Of a stretch of DNA of 64,000 bases, positions 35,393-45,500 are shown one piece after another (the stretch's first letter is position 1; each line of letters begins with the position of its first letter). The notes beneath the pieces were generated by a model. The model had not been told where the DNA came from and ran no database searches. It worked only from the letters and a program-made list of their open reading frames with translations. Source of the stretch: Marthasterias glacialis (lineage: Eukaryota; Echinodermata; Asteroidea; Forcipulatida; Asteriidae); assembly GCA_911728455.2 (NCBI GenBank), contig OU452231.1:1555001-1619000 (forward strand). The letters are read 5' to 3'. The translations under genes and the position numbers were made by a program.

Positions 35393-37053
35393 TTTATATA
35401 TTTCTGGTAATGAAACCAAGGATGCCTCATAAGTGAACTTAATCACTGTAGCTCTCAAGCCTGAGGAAACCTTTTAGAAAAGGGTGCTTGCCATGTGAAC
35501 CAGAAACACCGGGGTAAACCCCTACTCTTTCACGATAAGTATTCTGGGTTCTTTTACGTGCACTGCCCATCCTAGTACACGGGGCAATTATGGTAAAGTA
35601 TCTTGCTCATGGACACAAGTGCCGCGACCGGGATTCGAACCCACACTCTGCTGCCAACAACATCAGAACTTGAGTCCGGTGATCTTAACCGCTCGGCCAC
35701 GACACTCCACAAAAATAATGACATAAAGTCTTTTAACATGCCCCAGATTGCAATTCAAACCAAACAATAATTAATAAACATTCCGAGGACCTTGTTTCGA
35801 TTTAGCTGTCTTCGACCAAACTTGAAAAATGTTGGTACAGAAAGCTCCACATTTTTGCATAAACACCTACTCCAGCACTGTTATTTTCAATATAACCAAC
35901 TACCTATTACATAATAAACCACAACAAGGGAAACTGGCTGATTAGAAATCAATTTTGGGGTAAACAAAGAAAAATTGACCGGCTATACGGCAGTATACGG
36001 GTTGTATGACTTGTGACTGGTGCCCTGAACAAAGGTTTAGCAAGACCACCAACAGGGCTAAAAAAAGCACAGAGCACTGGCACCGGCACGTAGAGCACCG
36101 GCACGTGAACCCGGAAGTCACAGGTTCAAATCCCTTTCTAGTAATTTTTTCTTTGTTCCCTTACTTTTACCATTTAAGGAAGAACTTAAAGCTCCAGTAA
36201 CTTTGACCTTAGGTCTGTCTCAAAATCAAAGATAACAACAATTTTTATAAATGGCTAACCTTGAGTTCAATTTGACGGATAATTGCAACTCGGTTAAAAA
36301 AAAATATGTATATATTTTGAACATTTATAGTTTTAAACAAATAATCCGTGCAACAAGTTGTCAAATTTGGTTTTGTATGTGCATCTGGGAAAGACAAAAT
36401 CCTAGGATAGTGTTTGATTTTTTTTGAAGGAATTCACAGTTTTAAATTCTTGATGAATTTGCAGGAAGGAACTCCATTTCTCAGATACAACTTCAGAAAC
36501 CTCCTCCACCGACACCGACGGCAAGATGGACATCGATCTCAACAACTCTCTGTCCTCGGCCATCAGTGACTACCTCGCTAGCAACGAAAGCAGCCGCCCT
36601 CAGACTCCGGAACTGGTCAACAGACCGGAGACTCCAACCACTGAACTTAAGAGTTTGAGCATGAGTGACCACCTTAACGGGAATCGTCTGGAGGTAAAAA
36701 TGCCAAATCTTGTTGAGAAGAGCGATTCGGCCACACCCGACACAACACTGACCCCCACTGTAACCCCAGCTGATCATGAGGTCGAAGGTCATAATAACAA
36801 CTACCAGCCACAGTTCAATCCAGGTGACCTTTTGGCAGCACTGCATCAGGTCATGCCTCCGACCTTCAACCTCAACCTCCAGTGTACGCGACCTCCACTT
36901 GTCCCCTGTGTCGTCCCAGATGTCAATTCGCTCCCGTGCCCCAATGGCGCCAACAAAATCCAAAAGATTTCCAAGAGCAACAAAAAAGATGACATCTTTG
37001 ATAATTTCAACTTGGATGATTGTTTAAAAAATGATGAAAATCTTGTCCAGTGA
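31043..37053 (+). CDS. SLBP: Histone RNA hairpin-binding protein SLBP, 6 coding exons
   Basis: SLBP binds the 3' stem-loop of replication-dependent histone mRNAs and controls their processing, export, translation and decay. Coding exons: 31043-31278, 31996-32115, 33234-33419, 34167-34298, 35077-35226, 36465-37053 (470 aa). The RNA-binding domain spans about 192-266: [32 protein letters not shown], then [20 protein letters not shown]. The TPNK motif is at 236-239. Upstream, SFTPDVV (119-125) and KYKRRLL (160-166) match the positions of the CDK-phosphorylated degron and the cyclin-binding KRKL motif of human SLBP. The N-terminus is Arg/His/Gln-rich. The C-terminal region (about 200 aa, Thr/Pro/Asp-rich, ending [18 protein letters not shown]) is much longer than in human SLBP (270 aa total). 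All five introns are phase 2. An E2F site lies just upstream. Confidence 0.96.
31700..31795 (+). repeat. Dispersed repeat (TTTGGCCAGCAAAGGCCTGC)
   Basis: This SLBP intron 1 segment, with CAGCATGCCCTTG and TTTGGCCAGCAAAGGCCTGC followed by CCCCGTTTTTCT, matches 54590-54715 in WDR54 intron 4 closely. It is one fragment of an unidentified dispersed family. Confidence 0.7.
32636..32749. mobile_element. Hairpin element, GGGAGAC family, copy 3
   Basis: This 114-bp hairpin in SLBP intron 2 has the arms GGGAG...ACTTTTGAGAAGTTAG and AGTTCAAAAGTCTCCC, with the inner block TGTCCTTTTCTA / ACAAAAGGAC related to copies 1 and 2. Its arms have diverged more than in copy 2. AT flanks both ends (TCGAT|element|ATCCC). 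Confidence 0.85.
32785..33150. mobile_element. Fold-back MITE, disrupted copy
   Basis: The left end GACCCGATTTCATACAGCTG and the internal TTACCAGCCAAAATACCATG and GACTGGTATCCTG are recognisable, but the element is interrupted by T-rich sequence (about 32820-32985) and ends in a decayed AGCAGCTCTAGGATATTGG. It lies in SLBP intron 2. Confidence 0.7.
34446..34872 (+). mobile_element. tRNA-derived SINE, full-length copy 2
   Basis: This is the most complete copy. A-box-like GTGGCCGAGCGGATAAG and B-box-like GGGTTCGAGTCCCGG are well preserved; the body includes CCTTCGGATGGGACGTAAAG, GGGTTCGCCCCGGTGTTCCT and CATACCTCGCAGG; the 3' end is TAAAGCGCTATATAAAAACT followed by (TTA)n. It lies in SLBP intron 4 in sense orientation. 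Confidence 0.9.
35355..35390. repeat. (TTA)n microsatellite
   Basis: A pure TTA repeat of about 12 units lies in SLBP intron 5. It is preceded by no SINE 3' end in sense orientation, so it is probably an independent microsatellite. Confidence 0.9.
35480..35707 (-). mobile_element. tRNA-derived SINE, copy 3, antisense in SLBP
   Basis: Read on the reverse strand it begins GTGTCGTGGCCGAGCGGTTA and has the B-box-like GGGTTCGAATCCCGG, then AAGTGCACGTAAAAGAACCC-type body sequence. It lies in SLBP intron 5, opposite in orientation to copy 2 in intron 4, so exon 35077-35226 is flanked by an inverted SINE pair. Confidence 0.85.
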
Positions 37054-38809
37054 AAATACTTGTATAACACTGAGTGTCACGTGTGCTTGTTGAAACGGAT
37101 GGCAACGAATCAAAACAGAATTTTGTAATTACGAAAGATTCAAAATCTTTGACCGAAAAAATGTAATTAAAATTCAACACCTTGTTTAAAATAAGTACTT
37201 CGCAAATGATTGCCAGATCTAAAATTGAGATAAATCAAAATATTTGAAAGATGTCTCTTTTCTGAATATGAAAAAAAAATGGTTCGTTTATACATTTTAT
37301 ACTATCACAGAAACTAGAGATATTTTTTTTCTTTTACTTGTCAACTTTTTACTTGTAAAACTTTTTCATTTTAAAACATCTCGTGAAGTTTACCGTAATC
37401 AGATTTCTTTAACAGGAGCTGAGCAGTTTTAAATTTTGAACACAAGCTAACGTTTGAAAGATGTGTGATTTCATGTAATCTGCAAAAACTGTGTACCCTT
37501 TTTTTCGGTATTTTACACGGTTTTTGTTTTCCTTTTATAGCATTTTATATACTTCAATAGTTTGTAGGTCAAACGGGACAGACTCAAATAGTATTTAAAC
37601 ACATAAATCTTGTTAAATAGTTTCAAAGTTAAGTGATATATGGAAGTAGACATAGCAACCTAACAAGTGATTCTTTCATTCAAATTAAAAATGTAAATAT
37701 TTACCTGGAGCTATATTTAATTCCTGAAAAGCTTTGATATTTTTAGACTGCTTTCCCCCCTTTTTATTTAAAGTATAAAAAACAGGTCTGTAACTACAGG
37801 GAGGCCACAGAGGATACGGCTTTCGTTGCCCCTAATCTTGGCCTTGATGCCTTTCCAAAAGTTCCTTTAGACTTAAAAGGTTTTCCAGTGAAAGTGCCCT
37901 CCGAAAAAATAAAAATGGCCCTGCCCTTGCAAAGATGAACTCCAGGCCTGAAAGACTCCCTTTGGCATCTTCAAGAGATTTTAGTTTGATTTTTTGGTGG
38001 GAAATGGTGGGCACTTTTTATTTTCACTCTTGTGTATGTAGACACTACCAAGCAACAATTCAAAACGTATCAGTGTCAAGTGTAAATAATAACTTGAATT
38101 TTTTTTTTTTTTTGGGGGGGGGTGTTTTTGTGCCCCAGTTAAACTTTTTGACAATATTAAAGAAAACAAGTAGATTTCTGTGGACTTTTTATTTTGCTTT
38201 TATATTTGTTATCGATTGCAATTCTTTTTAAGTCAGTGTAAAAGGTCTTCACCTTCCACGGCCGAAGTTCATCATTGCTTAACAAATTTCCTGCTAAGCG
38301 GAAGTATAAGCAGGATACCAGTCACAGATGATACATATGACATGCTATTTTTGCTGGTAATTATTCTGGTAAGCATATTTTTGTTGTGCTTAGCCAAGAT
38401 TGACCATTTGAAACCATTCAAAAATCCATTCCTCACACTAGCTTTACCATTGGACCAAATTGTACACAAATATACATGATCAGTGAAGCGTGTAAATGGT
38501 TTTGGATGATGATACAGTGGCCTCCACCATATATCAGAAAGTCAGAGGGTTAATCCGATTTTGGTGAAATCTTGCTCATAATTCTTGAACTGTCCAGAGC
38601 AACATGATTGTTTTATGTAACCATTGCTTTAGAGAATTTTCTTTTACTGTTGTACCAGATGCCAAAAAAATCATATACATTTTTTTAATCACGTTTATTT
38701 ATTCAAATTGTAAATTTTGTTCTATTCTGGCAAAAGTTTCATGCTAACAATTATTTATCCCGCCTACTGTTGGTGACATTTTCCAGCGATTTGACGAACT
38801 GTTTGAAAC

Positions 38810-38945
38810 CACTCAACTGCATGGGTTGTTTGAGGTGGCACAACTGTGCAAATGCATTCACAACATGATATCACAATGCAGGCTGGCACAGTTTAATATT
38901 TAAAAGCACTGGATGAACGGTCAGACAGTAGGAGGGTTACATACT
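38810..38945. repeat. Single unit of the 112-117 bp satellite family
   Basis: TGCATTCACAACATGATATC, GCAGGCTGGCA and GGTCAGACAGTAGGAGGGTT occur in the same order and spacing as in the array at 44990-45594. A lone diverged unit 6 kb away indicates that the array grew from a dispersed element. Confidence 0.8.
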
Positions 38946-41936
38946 TGTAATATGTAAATTATTTCATGATAATTTGTTTCCATTTTCAATTCCATTTCAA
39001 GATAATTTCATATTTTAAAAAAACCCAAATACAACATACTCGTCACAATTATTAAGACAGAATGTAAATAAAAAATATGTTGAACATACTTAAACATGGT
39101 TTGAAAATACCAAAATAAAGGACAGAATTGAACTTAAAAAAAACCAAGAAGTTTCCTGTTTCATTTGTTATAGCCTAGACCTTTCTGTTAGAACGTCACA
39201 GTCATGAGTTTGGTCGGGAAAAAGTACAGATATCCTTCACTGCAAAAAGTACAATTTATTGTTTACTACAATAATGATATCAATTTACCCATACCCTGAT
39301 AAATCAATTGAGCTACCAAAACAAAAAGTATAAATATTCTTCATTAAAAGCGGGTTTTCAAATGTTTTATGAACCTTAGCGCCGGGATTTCCTAATTTTT
39401 TCCTTGCCAATTGATGAGATTAATTTTTCAGAAATTGCGGAATAATTTTTTTTTTTTTAAATATTGTCACAATGAAACCCTGACTAAAAGTAATGAAACA
39501 CATTCTCACAAAATGCACCCGGATTTTTTGTTCTTTTTTGAGAAAATATGGGATGCGTTCACCATGAATTGCAAAACCCTTGACCCTAAGCCACGACCCA
39601 TAATCAGCCATGGTATGCTGGAATCTTGGATCACTCGGACTTACTTCCCATTATACCAAATACAATGATAAACAATGGTGGCAGCCTATCGATCTCTCAT
39701 AATCCTCGTTTATACAACAAACGGATGAAGGTCTAGAATCGAGGATTACACAATAACCCCTGGAAAAAGGGAGATTTCAAGCATGAATTCCAGTATCCTT
39801 TGTCCCACTGTGTACAGGGGAAAAACAAAGCGTTGCATGATTGAGTGCATGCACTGCATGCTACACAATGGAATGACCGGTCAAGATTTTGTTCTGGTAT
39901 CCCGTCTCATACAAAAATTAAGCATGTGTACACGTCACCTGATTTCTGGCGCAGAAAATATTGGCGCATATACATTTTTAAAAGGGTTAAATTGTTAACT
40001 TGTTAAAAAGGGCAGATTTGAACCAGCTCAGCATTTGATACTGGAGGCCGCCCTGCACCCGTACAAAATGGTTTGTAAACAAAAGTGAGGTACATCGTCA
40101 AACTGATTTGGGATTGAGCCAAATAGATTAAAAAAGATACACAGGCACCTTGGCAGCAAAGTTAACCTTTGCATGATTCTTTCAAAGAAGTTTTCATAAA
40201 CATTTTCACAAATTTCAACAGTAAACTCTTTCGCTAAGAGGGCGTTCTACTCCTGAAGACGATCCAAGCATACAGATCGAAATTTTGAGCTGTCTCATCA
40301 TCAGCAGCTAATCGATAATTTCAGGTTGCATTGCAAACTTTTAACTATTGTCCAAGTTCTACTTTCAAATCAAGAAGAGAAAAAAAAATATATACACAAA
40401 GAAAGTACTGAGCTTTATATAAAAATGGCATAGAAATATTTAACAACAAAAAGGGAACAATTACTGGGCACTGATGTACATCGAGCATGTACCTAGGGCT
40501 AATTTCACCAAGCTGCTAGAGGACGCGGCTGTTGCTATGGACAGCCTATGCTTCTACACGTGTCAACATGACCACCAAGCCCCCAGCCAACTCGAACATG
40601 ACCTAAGCACACAAATTTGCTAAACAGAAAGACAGTTTATCAGCCAAAAATCAGTGTGTGAGACTGGTCAACTGCAAATTTGTGTTAAGCATTATTTTCC
40701 CACTGAGGGCTCTCGTCAAAATTATTCCAGGACAGACAATTGGAAATTATTCCTCAGATGTGGAATTTTTGCTTGGGCTCCATCGGATTCTAGTTGTAAG
40801 TGAAACATTGCTAAACCTGCTGAATGGAACACAGTTCTCTGGAACACAGACAGGTCGATTGTTGAGGCACCATGCTGAGTGCTCTGCGTTTTGACAAACA
40901 CGGTTTAGAGCAAGCAGGAAGGTTTGGAGGTCATTGCATTTAAGAAGTAGGTGTGTGTGGTGTAGCTACACCCTCCCTTGAAATCTCAAACCAACCCTGT
41001 GGAGACAAGCTGCTCGTTTTCTAGTAGATAGCAATCTAAGCAGGCATGTGATTTCTCAGGATTTTTCCTGATTTCAGGACTTTCTTAAAATCGCCTTTAA
41101 TTTTTGTTGAAAGAAGAAAAGCAGTCACCAAAGGGAGAAAGTGTTCAAACCTGTAGTTTCATCCTTCTGGTGATGCACAGAGTCTGTAAACCTCCTGAAT
41201 TATAACATCTTGGAAGGGTTTAGAATAAGGGGGAAGTCAGGCCACCAAGCCATTTTTTTTTTAAGGAATTTTCACATTCATCAAATCTCATCCCTGTCTA
41301 AGTCTCTGCAGTTTGTAAACAAATGGTCTCTGGAGGAGGCCAGGTGCTCTGAACTTCTCCCATGTTTTCTCCAATAACGCAATTGCAAACAAGGGGAATC
41401 AACAGAGGGTGATAAAACTTGTTTTGAAACAATTTTTCCCCGCTGGTTGTCCTGGACTAACTTTGACCAGGTCCCTAAGCAGCTGTATGAACTTTGGCCT
41501 CGGATTTTACAGCATTCATATTGCACTGCCGAATCTAATTTGCACCATTTTTTAATTTCACTTTAGGGCCATGTCACACACAGGGCAATTTTTACAGGCA
41601 ACTTGAAGGCAACAACTGCACTGCATTTCAAAATGAACACTTCGGTTTCACAAACGGCACTTTCAGTATCTTACTGCCCTAGAAAAAAATTCTGTGAATA
41701 TTGAAATGAGAATATTCTTGCTTCTTTGAGATTGCCTGGAACTGGTCGCCTCGTGGTGACATGGTCTCTCCTTTTCATTCTTGAACTTTCTTAACTGCTC
41801 TGGAGCTCCTGAGCCAAATGTCATGAAACTGCTTCCCGCATAATTCTGGGCTCACAATCCATAGAATCACAGGCTTTACTACAGTGTGCTGTAAGTGCTT
41901 TATTCTGTGGAACGCAGTGGCATGATATTGGGACCA

Positions 41937-42083
41937 GGGCTCGATTTCACAAGAGCTAAGATTGATCTTAACTGCAAATCACTCTTAGTTGCTAAGAAAA
42001 GTGTGATGTCACAATACAAATCACTATGGTAATACTGACAACTTATCTTAAGATGAAATTTAGTGCTTTGTGAAATCGACCCC
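41937..42083. mobile_element. TIR element, GGGCTCGATTTCACAA type
   Basis: The ends GGGCTCGATTTCACAA and TTTGTGAAATCGACCCC are inverted copies, and the interior has ATTGATCTTAACTGCAAATC and CACTATGGTAATACTGACAAC without coding capacity. It abuts the next TIR element directly, so one probably inserted at the edge of the other. Confidence 0.75.
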
Positions 42084-42392
42084 AGGGGTGCGTTCCACTC
42101 TGGAAAACAACGCAAATGCCAATTTACGCGCATGTTTTCAAACCGGAACCAATGGGCACAAAATATGTCTGCAACATTGGTTATTAATTAGTAACGAAAA
42201 TAAGTTTCTTTTGAAGAGCAGACGACAAAACAATGACCAACACATGGAATAATCATTATACGCTCAGCAAAATGATTGGTCTGACAGATTGAAAAGCTTT
42301 TGAAAACAGGGCATTCCGGCACAAAAGTTGTTAGCGTGACGCACATTTTTTAAACGGTCGCGCAAATGTTTGCCGGAGTGGAACGCACTCCT
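42084..42392. mobile_element. TIR element, AGGGGTGCGTTCCACTC type
   Basis: AGGGGTGCGTTCCACTCTGG (42084-42103) and CCGGAGTGGAACGCACTCCT (42373-42392) are inverted with two mismatches. At about 309 bp with no open frame it fits a non-autonomous DNA transposon. It ends about 120 bp beyond the ZDHHC16 stop codon and so lies in that gene's likely 3' UTR. Confidence 0.8.
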
Positions 42393-42512
42393 GGTCTTGT
42401 AATCGTTAAAAATCTCAAACAACCTTCCATTGAGGCAAAAGAATAATTAATACCCTAGCTTTGTCATTTACCATATCTTAGAATCAAAGCTTCAGAGGGT
42501 TGTTGTCGGCTG

Positions 42513-45500
42513 TCATGGTAACGTCGTCGGTACAAAACCAGGAGTTATCTGGGATTTCCATTGTGTCCCATCATGCTCTGGAACGTGGGATGATGGTAGG
42601 AGAACATGCCGCCAAAATGTCCTACAGATAAAACAATTTAATTAAGGAAATAAAATAAAATATAAAAATTAAATTAAGTTAAAGAAATCAGGCCTTATAT
42701 TCTCACAGAGGCATTCTTAATGGCTGACGTGTATCCACGAAAATATTTTTAGAGCCAGCAAATGAGCAACGTCAAAACACGCCAGTGTTTAAAACAAAGG
42801 TCGTCCGGACATTCCAAATAAAGAGAATCTTTGCAATAAAGAGAACCTTTGTTCTCTTGGCTTTGTAAAATCAACGTTTCTTTTTACCACCAGTACTCTC
42901 AAAGAAAAATGATCCCAGCAATTCCGAGAATATAATCCCGTCAGGCTGAATGTGAAAAAAATAGAAGAATCCCGAAAGCAACTGCCAAAGAAATGTTCAG
43001 AGACTTTCTTGTTTAATTGCCATCTACGTTTATGAACCTGTCCCTCCAAGAATTTAAAACGTGGGGCAAAAAATATGAGTTCTTCCTTGGTGAAAGAGCT
43101 TCTGAATTTCTTACCTTCCCCCGTACAGCCCAAGTAGTTTACGCCAGTTCTCCTTCACCCCAAAGTTGTAGGGATTTCTGTACACCTAAAAAATCAAAAA
43201 GTCATGGTCGTGGTGGTATGATTCATCTCTTTGCAATTTAAAGGTACATCGTTGGATACCTAACTGGTTAACTTGCTTTGTGCTCCTTGCAAGCAGATGA
43301 GTGATGTAAACCAATTGTGAACAAACACACCACTGTCAAATCTTCTTCAACGAAAAAAACCTGGGGACCAATTTCATGGCACTGCTTATCGCAGCACTCT
43401 GTGCTTAAAACACCATGTAAAGTATGACTAAGCGTAAAATTCCATGCTAAGCAAAAAACTAAGCCCTGTTCTTAACCAGTTGGCGCCGGATGTAGTGTAC
43501 ACACGAAAATATAGTCCAAGCCAGCAAACGGGAGACGTTTCAACACGCCATTGTGTAAAATCGGAATACTAGAACCTCAAACATTCCACTACTAAGCTTG
43601 TATTGGGCACACATAGGCTGTCTAACGCTTGGTTTCACCCACATAAAGTGCCAGAATGTGCTTGAATATTCTGCTGAATTTCTGCCATTATGCGGCAGTT
43701 ATTGTGTAATTCCCCATTCCAAACCTTTGTCCTTTCATTTCAAGAAGAAGAATACGAGACTTTGAGAGGCTTCAACCATTGTTTTCTCATTGTATTTTGG
43801 CTTAATGGAGATAAGTCAGAGTGAACCAAGGATCCAGCCTTGGTTCCAGGTTTTGTACCAATCCTATGCCGCAGCTCAAGGTTGAGGTTTTGCAATTCAC
43901 GGTACACACATTTGACATCTTCTCGATACAGAAAACAAAAATCCCAGTGCTACAAAGAGAATCTTTGTTCTCTTGGCTTTTTCAAGTCAAGGTATCTTTG
44001 TGCCAGCGGTATTCTCAAAGAAAAAATTCAGACATTTTTTCAAGAAAATATTCCCTTCAAGCTGGATGGGAACAAATGGAAGATTCCCGGCGGCGACTGG
44101 TTAAACCTGTTTTTCAGCTAGCAGATACATGAAAATCGACACGGGTGGACAGAAAAAGGTTAGCTAAGGGGCAGCTGCCCAGACTATTCAAACAATAATA
44201 ATTAAAATATTTATGATGCATTTTTTCGAGCCAAGTAGACCCCTTAAAGTACTTTTCATCACCATCCCTTTTCATTGAGCCTTAAGCATTCCTGAAACCA
44301 TCTCAACTCCTTAGGAGTATGCAGCACCGGCAGCCAACTGGGCGCTAATCACTCACACTGACAATCCCTGCCCTCACAGCTACCTATTTACTCCTGGGTG
44401 TTGAGAAGCCCAGAACACAAGTGTCATGACCGGGACTCGAACCTACACTGCGGTGACTGGAACCACCGGAAGTTGAGTCCTGCTCTACACCGCTCGGCCA
44501 CAGCACGCTACAAGTCAAGCGATACGTACAAACGCCTGATCGCAACTTACCACATTGACCTTCTTCAAGCGGGCCCTCTCAGAGTCGTTGGTGTATTTCT
44601 CTATGCTGGTCTCCCCTCGCGATATCAGACGTGCGTGCCACAACGTCAGGAGACCCAGAGCTATGAGAACGCTGAAGCAGATGATGAACTGAAATACGAT
44701 GGCTTTGTGGTATGCCGACTCCGAGGTCGTGAGGGATGAAACGTACCCTGTCTGTGTACCATTTTTTAACTGGGAGAAGTCCAAAACTAAATCAAATTTT
44801 TGCTTAAATGAATTTAAATAGCAATAAAACAAAAATAGCCAGACCTTTCACTTTGTTCTGGAGGAACACTAAAAATTTCCCTTGATAAGGTCACATCTAT
44901 GAGGAAAAAATTAATTTCTACAAGCCCTCCTGTTCTTGGTAACATTTTTTAGTGTGTTTACCAATAATTTGAAAAATCAACAACAGGTGTTCAGTGGCAC
45001 AACTGTGCACAAGACTGTGTACATGAGCATACTGTGTAGATGCATTTACCACATTCTATCAAATTGGAGACTAGCATAGTTTATCTATTATTCAAGACCA
45101 CAGATGACATTGAATGGTCAGACAGTAGGAGGGTTGACCGTGTACTATGCAGATGCATTCACCACTTGATATCATATTGGAGACTGGCATAGTTTATCTG
45201 TCATTCCAAACCACAGATGACATTGAATGGTCAGACAGTAGGAGGGTTGACCGTGTACTATGCAGATGCATTCACCACTTGATATCATATTGGAGACTGG
45301 CATAGTTTATCTGTCATTCAAAACCACAGTGGATGATATTGAATGGTCAGACAGTAGGAGGGTTGACTGTGTACTGTGTAGATGCATTCACCATATGATA
45401 TCACATTGCAGGCTGGCATAGTTTATCATTCAAAACCACAGTGGATGATATTGAATAGTCAGACAGTAGGAGGGTTGACTGTGTACAGTGCAGATGCATT

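Larger units (their letters stand above)
37054..42512. other. SLBP 3' side, ZDHHC16 3' side and spacer
   Basis: No further gene is seen. Candidate SLBP poly(A) signals AATAAA lie near 37907, 39065 and 39113; a candidate ZDHHC16 signal on the reverse strand is at 41899-41904, about 610 bp after its stop. The spacer also holds a diverged repeat (37790-37945), a fold-back fragment (38270-38400), a lone unit of the 113-bp satellite family (about 38810-38945), a CTGAAGA...GAAA motif (40253-40282) and two adjacent TIR elements (41937-42083, 42084-42392). Confidence 0.55.

Noticed and set aside
36493..36963. 156-codon reverse-strand frame opposite SLBP exon 6
   Set aside because: It is the shadow of a GC-richer true exon; the forward frame has clear SLBP context and splice sites.
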